Below are positions 38,469 through 47,175 of a stretch of DNA of 64,000 bases, one piece after another. The position numbers and the translations under genes are program-made. Position 1 is the first letter of the stretch. The number at the start of each line of letters is the position of its first letter. Below the pieces are notes generated by a model that saw only the letters and a list, made by a program, of their open reading frames with translations, did not search any database and was not told the DNA's origin. This DNA comes from an uncultured Psychromonas sp. (GTDB lineage: Bacteria > Pseudomonadota > Gammaproteobacteria > Enterobacterales > Psychromonadaceae): NCBI RefSeq assembly GCF_947489755.1, contig NZ_CANLFB010000002.1, forward strand, positions 124,001-188,000. Direction: 5' to 3'.

Positions 38469-39003
38469 TTGGGTTCTCCAAAATTAAACATTCGACAAAC
38501 GCGTGAGCGACAACAATGTTAATACCTAGCTGAACTTGCTCTTTGTATGGAGGAACATTTGCAGATTTATAAACAAACTTACGTAACTGTTTGATGACGT
38601 TATCAACGATATCATCTGCATGTTCTCGAATCTTAGCCATGTCTACATCAAATGGATCTATTTGGTATTTTTCTAATGCATTAAAATACATTTCATTAAG
38701 CATCAGCAATGCGGATTGTTTACCATTGATTATATTTTGGTCGACTGTGGCATATGCTTTCTCAATATGAGAGGAAGAAGATTTATACTGTTGAATAATT
38801 CTTTTATTTCTTCCTAGATCATTGTGTTTTATTTTTTTTAAAATCGTAGATGGGAATGTACGGTCCCGCAGATCAATTTTCACGGATATCGAAATAATCT
38901 CATTAATAATAAGATTGATAATTGAATCGACATTTATTTCTGGTGATTCAACTGTGATTAAATCACCTTCTACTTTCTGTACTGTTATTTGATTTCCGGA
39001 CAT
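38455..39003 (-). CDS. ABC-3C-like C-terminal-domain (effector-side) protein
   Basis: A 182-residue, mostly helical protein. The segment TFPSTILKKIKHNDLGRNKRIIQQYKSSS and the long helices after it resemble the CTD that links ABC-3C effectors to the ATPase. It has no nuclease or other recognisable enzymatic motif of its own. The N-terminus VQKVEGDLITVESPEI echoes the end of the upstream ORF (KGDVSIEL). The ATG at 39003 lacks a good ribosome-binding site and stands one codon after, and in frame with, the upstream TAG. So the true product may be a 311-residue fusion or rely on re-initiation. Confidence 0.55.
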   Translation of the reverse strand: MSGNQITVQKVEGDLITVESPEINVDSIINLIINEIISISVKIDLRDRTFPSTILKKIKHNDLGRNKRIIQQYKSSSSHIEKAYATVDQNIINGKQSALLMLNEMYFNALEKYQIDPFDVDMAKIREHADDIVDNVIKQLRKFVYKSANVPPYKEQVQLGINIVVAHAFVECLILENPNATN

Positions 39004-39006
39004 AGG

Positions 39007-39390
39007 CTATAGCTCGATGCTTACATCGCCCTTAACAACACCCTGATTGACATTATTCTTACCAGTCTGGGTTACTTCCTGATAGTTGTCATGAATATCG
39101 TTATTTTCTGCTTGGATTATTTTTTGTTCAAGGGTGGTATTGGTAACTGTAAGGTTTTCGTTACGTATTTGAAGCTTATTATTAGAGGCGTTCAACGATT
39201 CACACTCTAGTTTTATTTTAGTTGTTTGAATTTTAAGCTCATTATTAGAAGCGTCTAATATTTCATATTTAACTTTTATTGCGTTTGCTTGTTTTTTTTG
39301 TATTAATCCATAAAAGCCACCAATTACAGTAAATACCCAAGCAATGGCTACGCCATTAGGAGAGCTAAAAAAATTGGTAAATTCAGTCAT
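39007..39390 (-). CDS. membrane-anchored coiled-coil protein, first gene of the ABC-3C-like operon
   Basis: A 127-residue protein with one N-terminal membrane span (about residues 13-30, VAIAWVFTVIGGFYGLI), then a coiled coil (about 45-95: LDASNNELKIQ and LNASNNKLQIR repeat each other) and a tail VTQTGKNNVNQGVVKGDVSIEL. It could be the membrane-attacking effector half. TGGAAC precedes the ATG. The stop is TAG; reading through it continues in frame via one Pro codon into the next ORF. Confidence 0.55.
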   Translation of the reverse strand: MTEFTNFFSSPNGVAIAWVFTVIGGFYGLIQKKQANAIKVKYEILDASNNELKIQTTKIKLECESLNASNNKLQIRNENLTVTNTTLEQKIIQAENNDIHDNYQEVTQTGKNNVNQGVVKGDVSIEL

Positions 39391-39718
39391 AATGTTCCAT
39401 ATGAGAATAGAGAAAAATATATTATATGTTTATATTAATTTTAATCTAGTCATTGCGATTAAGTATTTAAGATATATAGGATTGATCACAGCGTCCATGT
39501 TGTTTTTTGATTATATTTTTATAAAGTAATTGATGGGAAATATTGAAATTATACAAGTGAGTCTACCTCTTTATTTACTTCCATTTGATTTATTGCAACA
39601 AATTTTTATTGTGGTCATTGAAGATGGCTATATATGAAAAGTGTAGTGGGCAACTAATTTTAACCACTTAGTTAGAGAATAATCACCAACATCATTTTTT
39701 AGAAAACAGGCTAGCTAT

Positions 39719-39750
39719 GTAAAAAGGTAAAAAGGTAAAAAGGTAAAATG
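39719..39750. repeat. GTAAAAAG octanucleotide repeat
   Basis: Three perfect and one variant (GTAAAATG) head-to-tail copies of an 8-base unit in non-coding DNA, about 330 bases upstream of the ABC-3C-like operon and 85 bases past hpf. Confidence 0.85.
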
Positions 39751-39783
39751 GAAGGCTCTGTGACCTTTTTATGGTACCCAAAC

Positions 39784-39806
39784 AAAAAAACGCAGCGAAA
39801 GCTGCG
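39784..39806 (-). terminator. Rho-independent terminator after hpf
   Basis: CGCAGC and GCTGCG around a 4-base loop; the minus strand continues into a run of T residues. It lies 30 bases after the hpf stop codon. Confidence 0.9.
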
Positions 39807-39835
39807 TTTTAAGATGGTTGTTTAATCGAGTAGGA

Positions 39836-40192
39836 TTAATTTAAGTTAGTCTCTTCTTCTACTTCATCCGTACTTTCTGGTTCAATTAATTCAGGCTTTT
39901 CATGTAAATCTGCTTTTAATTGACCTTTACGGTTTTTTAATACGGTATCTAATTTTTTAGCGGCACTTGTAATAGCAGGGTACATAACAGGATCATTACC
40001 TTTAGCAGCAAGGCTGGCTCCTTCATAGTTGGTGCGAATTTCAACATTAAACTCACCGTGCTCTTTGGAAATGATAATATCTAGCGAGATAAGCGAAGGA
40101 AAGTGAGTAGATACTTTAGCGAATTTTTCTTCTAAGTGCTTTTTAATGCTATCAGTAATCTCAACATGGTGACCGGAAGTATTTATTTTCAT
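39836..40192 (-). CDS. hpf: ribosome hibernation-promoting factor (short HPF/YfiA type)
   Basis: Binds the 30S subunit and stabilises idle ribosomes. The 118-residue protein starts MKINTSGHHVEITDSIKKHLEEKF and has the beta-alpha fold segments IIISKEHGEFNVEIRTNYEG and DPVMYPAITSAAKKLDTVLKNRKGQLKA. The acidic tail ELIEPESTDEVEEETNLN is typical of the YfiA/RaiA branch. The gene is alone and not next to rpoN. Confidence 0.87.
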   Translation of the reverse strand: MKINTSGHHVEITDSIKKHLEEKFAKVSTHFPSLISLDIIISKEHGEFNVEIRTNYEGASLAAKGNDPVMYPAITSAAKKLDTVLKNRKGQLKADLHEKPELIEPESTDEVEEETNLN

Positions 40193-40730
40193 AGATTGCC
40201 CTTAATAGATTTAACGTGCATTACAACTATATACTTGCATAAATAAAATCTCTATACAAATACCAACATATATTATTAGAAATCAAATAAATAGATTGTC
40301 TTATCCTACTATACGCCCACATTATTTAACATAGTACCCATAGTGATGTGTTAAGTAACTTAACTACAAACCTGTCGCTACCTATCCCATTTTTCGGTAA
40401 AGCGACTTAAATTATTTAAGGATTATAGCTTATCTCCGTTTGAATACACTTAAGCGATCGGCTTTAATTTTAAAGTTGGCTTGACCACTACATAACGCCG
40501 CTTTACTGCCTTTTAAAATAACTCGCCATTGTCTTCATGTTACGCCTTATCTCGGTGGCTGAACTAACGACTGAATCGTAACTTTTGGTTGGTCGCAGAG
40601 TATTTAGGTTCTTGGGGAGGAATAAAGTATTACTTGGTTAGGTTCATGCAAAACAGTTCATGCAAAACAATTGTATAAAAAGCCGATAAACAAGCTTTAA
40701 CTGGTGTAAAGCTCATTTATCGGTAAAAAC
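40193..40730. other. intergenic region between hpf and an unknown gene
   Basis: A 538-base stretch without a supported gene. It holds a 14-base direct repeat (GTTCATGCAAAACA twice, about 40641-40668) and the terminator of the gene on its right. It may contain decayed sequence but I recognise none. Confidence 0.55.
40674..40725 (-). terminator. terminator after the unknown gene
   Basis: On the minus strand ACCGATAAA-AGCTTTA pairs with TAAAGCT-TTTATCGG and is followed by CTTTTTAT. It lies just after the stop codon at 40731. Confidence 0.82.
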
Positions 40731-41735
40731 TTACTGCATTTGTAATTGAAACTGCTCGATAATCTGTTTGTGTTTTTGTGCTAATGCACCTGCTTTTACA
40801 AGAGGAATGCGCGTTAAATCCACTTGTTGATTCGTTTTAGAAAACTCGCTGGCAAAGTGTGCTGCTAATTCATGTTTACGGCTTTGTTGAGATAAGTCTG
40901 CAATCTCTGCAATGTCGATAGTCGGGTCAAAACGATGAAAGCCTTTATAATTGAAATGTTTGTCTACTTGTAAATCGCTGAGACGTACAAATTCGTCCAT
41001 TAAAGCACGACTTAATGTGTTTAAAGATATCGTTTCAAGCATTAAATACAGTGTTACATCAGTCATTTCAGATAATGTACTACGCTCAGTTTGGTGCACT
41101 TTTATATCCACTAACCAGAGACCGTTCGGACGTTGTTGCACGTCATCAAGGCTTAAGTGGCTATGATCGTAGGTGATTTTTTCAAGTATATTATTAATGT
41201 TTTCTTGAGTGCTTATTTGTATTTCTGCTTCAGGTTCTATTGTGTGTTCTTCACTCTCATCGCTTTTGCTTTCATAGAACTCTGCCATTAACGGTAAATC
41301 AATATGTGTATTAAAAGGGGTTGTTGTGCTGTCATTGAGTGTTAGTTTAAATAATTCTCTAACTTCATGTTCGCGTGATTTTTTAATGGCTAAGAAAACA
41401 CTTTGAATAATCTCTGATGTTGGTAATTCTTTTTCTACTCGCCATTTTCGACCGAATAATAATTTTTCTTGATTTGGTTTCTGTGATGATTTTTTATGGT
41501 AGTTATCATGCCCGACAACACCGACTTGAATATAAATATCGCCTAGGTCTTGGGCAGCAAAAACAACATATCTAGGATCATATTCAATATCACAAATAAT
41601 CGCTTCCACACTCTGTAAAGTATGGTGGTAGGTTAAGTAATGTTGAGGAATACAGTAATTACCATTACTCAGTAAAACCTTTGGCGCTTCAGGCATTACC
41701 TTTTCACCTAAACGCAACGGAATTTCTTTTACCAT
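40731..41735 (-). CDS. conserved-looking protein of unknown function
   Basis: I do not recognise this 334-residue soluble protein. It has no signal peptide or membrane span. The first half contains YVVFAAQDLGDIYIQVG, then LLFGRKWRVEKELPTSEIIQ and AIKKSREHEVRELF, which look conserved; an acidic linker (KSDESEEHTIEPEAE) follows at about 155-170, and a second alpha/beta half contains QRPNGLWLVDIKV. The gene stands alone with its own terminator. Codon use looks like that of the neighbours. Confidence 0.6.
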   Translation of the reverse strand: MVKEIPLRLGEKVMPEAPKVLLSNGNYCIPQHYLTYHHTLQSVEAIICDIEYDPRYVVFAAQDLGDIYIQVGVVGHDNYHKKSSQKPNQEKLLFGRKWRVEKELPTSEIIQSVFLAIKKSREHEVRELFKLTLNDSTTTPFNTHIDLPLMAEFYESKSDESEEHTIEPEAEIQISTQENINNILEKITYDHSHLSLDDVQQRPNGLWLVDIKVHQTERSTLSEMTDVTLYLMLETISLNTLSRALMDEFVRLSDLQVDKHFNYKGFHRFDPTIDIAEIADLSQQSRKHELAAHFASEFSKTNQQVDLTRIPLVKAGALAQKHKQIIEQFQLQMQ

Positions 41736-41983
41736 CTGAGAAACCTTATTATATTTATTTAAAACTTATTATATTTATTAAAAATTAATACGTAGTTCAA
41801 ACCTGTAAGGTTCACTCATCTAGCAAAAAGACCCATGCTATCAATAAATAATTTCATCCTTTTAATATTTATATCAAAAAACCAATATGTCATTGCTTTT
41901 TATTGAATAGATATCTTATATGCCTCTTTTATTCGAGAAATGAAGGGCATAAAGGTACCAATATTATAAGGTTATTATTGTGT

Positions 41984-43012
41984 TCAATAACCAAAGCGCG
42001 TTGACTCAAATCGGTTTAACAATAGGTGTACCGTATGGCATAACAATAACGTTAAAATAATGGCGACTGTCATACTACTTATTCGATACATAGCGCTGAA
42101 TATTAAATCATTATCTGCATTTAAATACTGTCCAAAAAGTATTCCTAAGGTGGTCATTGCGCCAAAACCGATACTGGAACCACCGCCTTCTCGTAAATGA
42201 AATTGGCTAAATAAGAAAATACTTATCCATAATAATGGGATAACTAAGAGTAATAAATGCGACCAATCATAAAGTATAAATTGGCATATAACCCCAACAG
42301 ATACCCCCAGTATAGTCCCGATAGCGCGTTTTCGCGCAGTGTCGAGCACACCATTCCAATGCATTGGAAACAAAATTAAAATGGTGCTTGCTTGCGCTGA
42401 TAATGAGTCTTGTAAGTCTAAAACTTGAAAGGCAATAAATGAGACGGTTGCGACTGTTGCGCCTAATAATGTTTCATGACGCATTCGATGTGGCGCTTTA
42501 GGGCTAGATCCCCTGGGTGTTCTAGGTTCAACATCAGGAAAGAGCGCCATCATTAAATAAGCGATGACGACTGATAATAAAGTTGCGAAAAAATTATTGA
42601 ATAATAAGTTGTTTAAATCAGTATCGGGATAGCTAGCAAAGTTCAGCATGATGCTTAGCATGACCACACCAAAGGCACCAAATAGAAATGAATTACCTTT
42701 CGACATTGCAATAAAACGATAGACAAACAATAAAAAAACCACCGGAATCATCATGCCTGGAAAGCCGCCTAATAAAGTAGTTAATAGACCTACTTCAATA
42801 ATAGCCATGGCAGATGACGCAATTATTTGGCGCATTGCATGTGCGCTCATTACAGGGGCTAAACCCAGTAATAGCATCGGTGTAATGGTAAAAAATATGC
42901 CATAATTCCAATTAAATAGCTTACATAATGTAAAACCAATGGTTGCACCCGTGGTAATACGTATACATTGACGTAAATCGTTTGCAGATAACGGGTTATA
43001 TCTCGTTGACAT
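41984..43012 (-). CDS. DUF2955/FUSC-type membrane protein
   Basis: A 342-residue inner-membrane protein with two blocks of hydrophobic helices (about 20-165 and 185-335) separated by a short basic loop near PRTPRGSSPKAPHRMRH. The halves resemble each other, as in AaeB/FUSC-like efflux proteins; DUF2955 proteins pair with HlyD-type adaptors. It is the third gene of a MarR-HlyD-DUF2955 operon, 170 bases after the adaptor, and presumably extrudes an aromatic or toxic compound. Confidence 0.72.
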   Translation of the reverse strand: MSTRYNPLSANDLRQCIRITTGATIGFTLCKLFNWNYGIFFTITPMLLLGLAPVMSAHAMRQIIASSAMAIIEVGLLTTLLGGFPGMMIPVVFLLFVYRFIAMSKGNSFLFGAFGVVMLSIMLNFASYPDTDLNNLLFNNFFATLLSVVIAYLMMALFPDVEPRTPRGSSPKAPHRMRHETLLGATVATVSFIAFQVLDLQDSLSAQASTILILFPMHWNGVLDTARKRAIGTILGVSVGVICQFILYDWSHLLLLVIPLLWISIFLFSQFHLREGGGSSIGFGAMTTLGILFGQYLNADNDLIFSAMYRISSMTVAIILTLLLCHTVHLLLNRFESTRFGY

Positions 43013-43181
43013 GTTAATTACCTTATTTAAAACAGAGCGTTTTAAAACAGCAACTTCTCATTACTCGTTAGCTATGAGAGGTTGCTTATCGTTTAGTGAT
43101 TATTAATGATGGTTAGTGCTTTAATAAATAAAGAACTAATACATACAGTGTTAATAAATTACAGGGCTAATAAATACAGAG

Positions 43182-44252
43182 TTAATAGATATAATGCAGA
43201 AGGCTGATTAGCTTAATTTGGCTAGTGGCGAAGAACTTAAAAAACACATTCTCAGGTAATAATTGAACCGTGGCTCTTGCTCCGGCAGGTAAGCTAGGAG
43301 TTGATAAATCATCTAACGATAAATGCAGTCTTAATCGCTGTGCATCTCGTACCCATCGAGTTGATTCTTCTGGTTCTGCTAAACGCCCATCGGCATTAAA
43401 TTGCCCTGCACTCACACCTGCATCAATACTTTTTACTGTTGCAGGGTATAAAAGACCCGGTACACCATCAAAGGCAATTAATGCAGAAGAAGTTGCTTTT
43501 ACATTTCGAAGGTTTTTTTCTCTAAAGTCAGCAATAATATCAACCTTATTCGAGATGACCGCGAGTAGAGGTTGGCCTACAGTGGCAAAGCTACCGACTT
43601 CTAATTGTAGATTCGTGACAACGCCAGCTTGGTCTGCGTGTACGTCTGTGTAAGATAAATTGAGTTTTGCTTGTGCTAGGTTATTTTCAGCTCGACGCAA
43701 TTTTAAATTACCTTCACCATGACTTCCTCGATTAATTTTTAGCTTTTTCAAACGAGCATTCGCAGCTAAATAATTTGCATTTGCTGTCGTTGCATCACTA
43801 TCTGCTTGGTCTTTTTGTTGCTGTGATACGCCATGATTTGAATATAATGAGTCAAGTCGTTTAGCTTCACTACGCTTTTGTTTGGTTGTTGCTCGACTTG
43901 CTTTAATGTCCGCTTCTGCCGCTAATATCGATGCATCTAGTTCGGCATTATCTTGTTTCGCTTGCTCTAATGCTAACTGAGCTTCTAAAAAGGCTAGTTG
44001 ATAAGGTGCTGGATCTATTCTAAATAATAAATCACCTTTTTGGACAGATTGATTATTGATGACGCGTATTGTTTGAATTTTACCACTAATTTGCGGTGTT
44101 ATTTTAGTGACTGCTCGAGTAGCCATCGCCTGTGGTGTTAAAGGGATTGTATTGTCGGCCAATAAGAAGTATCCGAAGATCAGAATGAAGCCTAAAGTCG
44201 CTATTTTTACTAGACGGGAAAATTGTTGTTCTGGTGTCATGTTCGTTCTCAT
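43182..44252 (-). CDS. HlyD-family membrane-fusion protein (EmrA/AaeA-like)
   Basis: A periplasmic adaptor of 356 residues anchored by one N-terminal span (about 15-32, ATLGFILIFGYFLLA). Typical order: biotinyl-lipoyl-like strand (TPQISGKIQTIRVINNQSVQKGDLLFRIDP), a helical hairpin (75-185), then lipoyl second half (VVTNLQLEVGSFATVGQPLLAVI) and a beta barrel. It connects an inner-membrane pump to the outside. The start overlaps the MarR gene by four bases. Confidence 0.85.
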   Translation of the reverse strand: MRTNMTPEQQFSRLVKIATLGFILIFGYFLLADNTIPLTPQAMATRAVTKITPQISGKIQTIRVINNQSVQKGDLLFRIDPAPYQLAFLEAQLALEQAKQDNAELDASILAAEADIKASRATTKQKRSEAKRLDSLYSNHGVSQQQKDQADSDATTANANYLAANARLKKLKINRGSHGEGNLKLRRAENNLAQAKLNLSYTDVHADQAGVVTNLQLEVGSFATVGQPLLAVISNKVDIIADFREKNLRNVKATSSALIAFDGVPGLLYPATVKSIDAGVSAGQFNADGRLAEPEESTRWVRDAQRLRLHLSLDDLSTPSLPAGARATVQLLPENVFFKFFATSQIKLISLLHYIY

Positions 44253-44731
44253 ATAAGGTCGGTTGTTGATTTATCTGATATCTTTAATTTTTTATTTACA
44301 TTATCGCCAATGATGTTTATTACTCGCTCAAGCTCAAAGAGCTCATCCATACTGACGCCATCCAGCAATTCAATACGCACTTCAATAATACGAGCTTCTA
44401 TTTTTTTTAATAATACCTTACCGGTTTTCGTTAACGTAACAATTCTTGCTCGCTTATCTTTACGACAAGCGTGGCGCTCAATCAGCCCTTGTGATTCTAA
44501 TTGCCCTAAGGTGCGCATTAGCGAGGAAACTTCTATTTCCAATGCGTTAGCTAGGACCTTTTGACTCACGTTGCCACCCAAACGTAACAGCTTCCAAAGT
44601 GCGGTCCAGCGTGGGTAAGTTAATTCCAATGGGCTCAGTTCAATATCGATAACATTACGCCACATGCGATACAAGCGTCCGAAGTCTTCAGCTAGCGATA
44701 GTTCCTTTAATTGCTCTATGTCTTTTGGCAT
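44249..44731 (-). CDS. MarR-family transcription regulator
   Basis: A 160-residue winged-helix regulator: LTYPRWTALWKLLRLGGNVSQKVLANALEIEVSSLMRTLGQLESQGLIERHACRKDKRARIVTLT is the MarR helix-turn-helix and wing (quoted in parts: ALWKLLRLGG, VLANALEIEVSSLMRTLGQL, KDKRARIV). It is the first gene of the efflux operon and probably represses it through the double palindrome 45-85 bases upstream, releasing on binding an aromatic ligand. Confidence 0.87.
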   Translation of the reverse strand: MPKDIEQLKELSLAEDFGRLYRMWRNVIDIELSPLELTYPRWTALWKLLRLGGNVSQKVLANALEIEVSSLMRTLGQLESQGLIERHACRKDKRARIVTLTKTGKVLLKKIEARIIEVRIELLDGVSMDELFELERVINIIGDNVNKKLKISDKSTTDLI

Positions 44732-44775
44732 TTATCTTACCTATTGAATTTATGTCATTGAAAATATCAGCTATT

Positions 44776-44816
44776 ACTTAGCGTGCTAAGTATTTTACTT
44801 ACTTAGCACGCTAAGT
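44776..44816. promoter_or_regulatory. double MarR operator
   Basis: ACTTAGCGTGCTAAGT (44776-44791) and ACTTAGCACGCTAAGT (44801-44816) are each dyads and are exact reverse complements of each other, centred 25 bases apart. They lie 45-85 bases upstream of the MarR start, so the regulator likely represses its own operon. Confidence 0.75.
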
Positions 44817-44967
44817 AAATAGCAAATAGAAGATTATGGTTTAAATGCTTTAAATGAATAGGGGGTGAAGGTTATTGTGTTGATTGAAGTTGATTAAGTG
44901 TTAGCCCTATTGATTCAGAGCTTAGCGTTATTAGTGAGTCACTCGTTATTTTTCGAGTTACAAAGAA

Positions 44968-45011
44968 AGGGCTAGATACAAAATAATGGCTGTTAATTTG
45001 TATCTAGCCCT
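44968..45011. terminator. long hairpin after the chemoreceptor gene
   Basis: AGGGCTAGATACAAA and TTTGTATCTAGCCCT form a perfect 15-bp stem with a 14-base loop. It lies about 135 bases past the chemoreceptor gene on the minus strand and has no long T run, so terminator function is likely but not certain. Confidence 0.55.
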
Positions 45012-45144
45012 ACAGTTACAGCTATACGCCCAGCCATACATCATTTATAGCCGCACCGTTTTTATTACCGCGTCTCGATGACCTTTTTTGTTAGTGCTTC
45101 ATGTTAGCTTTTTGCTTTTAAAGGATTTATAGGTAATAAAAGCA

Positions 45145-46824
45145 CTATTTTAATTTAAAGTAACTGACAGAAGTCAGTAGTTCTTTACTGAGATCTGAGA
45201 GTGAAGAAGCTGATGCCATGGAGACTTGTGCTCGGTTACTATTTTCTTCGGCCACTTGGTTAACATCACGTACGTTGGTTTGAATTTCATCCAATGTATT
45301 AGTTTGCAAAGATGAGACGGCTGACGTTTCTTTAGAAATATCTTTAATCTGTTCAACAGAAACATTAATTTCATCGATGACATGGCCCGTATTTGACACA
45401 TATTCAACACTTTCTAATGATTTACTATGACTGTGATTGATTACTGATACGGCACTTAATGTACTGCGTTTAAGCGTTTCTAGTGTTAATTGAATTTCAC
45501 CTGTAGCATCTTGTGTTCGTTTTGCCAAATTCCTTACTTCATCTGCTACAACGGCAAAACCACGACCTTGTTCGCCTGCTCGAGCAGCTTCTATCGCTGC
45601 ATTTAGTGCGAGTAAGTTAGTTTGATCGGCAATACTTTTAATCACTTCAACAATATTCGTAATGTTATCGGCTTCAGTATCGAGTTGTTGAATCGCGGTG
45701 ACAGAGTTTTCAATCTCGCCCGCTAACCCTTCAATGGAATGAATCGTCGCGTTAACGATTTCTTTGCCTTTTTGTGCCGACTCAATAGCACCGTCTGATT
45801 TTGAAACTGCATTATCGGCATGTTCAGAAAGTTGTGTCGACACAGCATATAACTCATCTACTGAGTTTGATAATTTAGCCATTTGTGAGCGTTGAAACTC
45901 AGCATCATTAATACGTTGTTTATTATCGCTGAGTAAACCATCGGTTGAGGTATCTAAGTTATTGGCTAATGAGATAACGGATTTAAAAATAGTTTGTAAG
46001 TTGGTTGTCATGGTGAAAACCGATCTTTTAATTTCGCTAATCTCATCTTTATTCTCACCAACCTCAATGGTTCTGCTTAAGTCTCCTTTAGCTAAAGAAG
46101 AGGTCACTGACACAATAGAAGATAAGTCTTTTTTGAGCTTTCTGAGCATTAATACAGAAACAATAATAACAATGATAAAAATACTAATAGCTAAAATAGT
46201 TGATTGAACTTCGATTTTATTTTCTTCCGCTATTATTCTTTCTGAGCGTAAAGCGACTAATGTGTCATGCATATCGTTGATGTTATTAATGCTGTCGTTA
46301 ATAGGTACAAAAGCTTGGGAGACTTCTTTTTCTGCTTTTTTTCGAACGACAAAAGTTGCTTGCGTTAACCAAGCATCCGTCAGAGTAGATAATGCTTTAT
46401 TAAGCTGACGTACTTCTTTTATCAGTTGATCTCTCACTTGGACAAGCCCTTTATTGTCTTCTAGTTCAAGTGTCGTATTCCATTCATTGTGCAACGCTTC
46501 ACTGGTTATCGATAAGCTGTTGGCATAATCATCAATAAGTGCTTTTGTTTGATTGGTGGTATCTTCTAAGTCTTCTTGTTCGATTGCTTTTGCTGAAAAT
46601 AACATGCCTATATCTTCAGATAGTTGGTAAGACTTGTTAACGTTTTTCCATTTATTATTAACGCTTGTATAAAACATGCGAATATCTGAATCTAATGTGA
46701 CGTTATCTACGATCGTTCGACTATTGGTAACCAGGTTAATTGACATAAATAGCAGGGCACACAACAGTAGTATGACAAGGCTGGAAATTTTAAATGATAG
46801 CGTTAGGTTTCTAAATAAATTCAA
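45145..46824 (-). CDS. methyl-accepting chemotaxis protein
   Basis: A 559-residue inner-membrane chemoreceptor. Two spans (about 12-30 and 205-225) flank a 170-residue periplasmic four-helix-type sensor domain. A HAMP domain follows, then the signalling coiled coil with the CheA/CheW hairpin tip [35 protein letters not shown] (given in parts here as [20 protein letters not shown]). No C-terminal NWETF-type methylase tether is present. The ligand is unknown. Confidence 0.93.
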   Translation of the reverse strand: MNLFRNLTLSFKISSLVILLLCALLFMSINLVTNSRTIVDNVTLDSDIRMFYTSVNNKWKNVNKSYQLSEDIGMLFSAKAIEQEDLEDTTNQTKALIDDYANSLSITSEALHNEWNTTLELEDNKGLVQVRDQLIKEVRQLNKALSTLTDAWLTQATFVVRKKAEKEVSQAFVPINDSINNINDMHDTLVALRSERIIAEENKIEVQSTILAISIFIIVIIVSVLMLRKLKKDLSSIVSVTSSLAKGDLSRTIEVGENKDEISEIKRSVFTMTTNLQTIFKSVISLANNLDTSTDGLLSDNKQRINDAEFQRSQMAKLSNSVDELYAVSTQLSEHADNAVSKSDGAIESAQKGKEIVNATIHSIEGLAGEIENSVTAIQQLDTEADNITNIVEVIKSIADQTNLLALNAAIEAARAGEQGRGFAVVADEVRNLAKRTQDATGEIQLTLETLKRSTLSAVSVINHSHSKSLESVEYVSNTGHVIDEINVSVEQIKDISKETSAVSSLQTNTLDEIQTNVRDVNQVAEENSNRAQVSMASASSLSDLSKELLTSVSYFKLK

Positions 46825-47175
46825 ACTAAATCCTTATAGTATAAACATTATTGTGGAAAGTGACTTTTCGACTGTAGCATTACTACCTATAAAGTGTGAG
46901 CTATATTTTCCAAATAAAGAGCAAATAAATAGCAAGATTATGTATAAAAATCGCACGAACCGTTCAAAAAAGGTCCATTAACTGGTTTGGCAATGAGCAG
47001 ATGAGTAAAATACCATGTGATTATTGTTGATAAGGTGTTGCTTTTCGAATATTTGAGGGTGGTTTTTTTAATCGTATATGACGGGCTTTTATGTATCGAT
47101 GAATTATTTGAAATGAAGATTAAAGTAAGTGAAGACACATGCTGCCTTCACTCTATCGGCTTTAAAGATAGGACT
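46825..47175. other. intergenic region between chemoreceptor and fghA
   Basis: A 351-base AT-rich stretch with the chemoreceptor promoter. A weak hairpin (AAGTGAAG/CTTCACT, about 47126-47152) after fghA may end its transcript. No gene seen. Confidence 0.5.

Larger units (their letters stand above)
39391..39835. other. intergenic region upstream of the ABC-3C-like operon
   Basis: A 445-base AT-rich region with the presumed operon promoter near 39400-39560, an octanucleotide repeat (39719-39750) and the hpf terminator. No gene is supported. Confidence 0.6.
44732..45144. other. intergenic region between marR operon and chemoreceptor
   Basis: A 413-base region with the efflux operon promoter and double MarR operator at its left end and a strong hairpin (44968-45011) near the chemoreceptor end. 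The rest shows nothing. Confidence 0.6.

Noticed and set aside
36520-40302. The 14-mer AAATAGATTGTCTT occurs at 36520 and again at 40289, flanking the conflict operon like attachment sites.
   Set aside because: The pair would also enclose the core gene hpf, there is no integrase, and a 14-base match is expected by chance in AT-rich DNA of this size.
40633-40670. Direct repeat GTTCATGCAAAACA as part of a recombination site.
   Set aside because: Only two short copies, no inverted partner and no mobile gene nearby.
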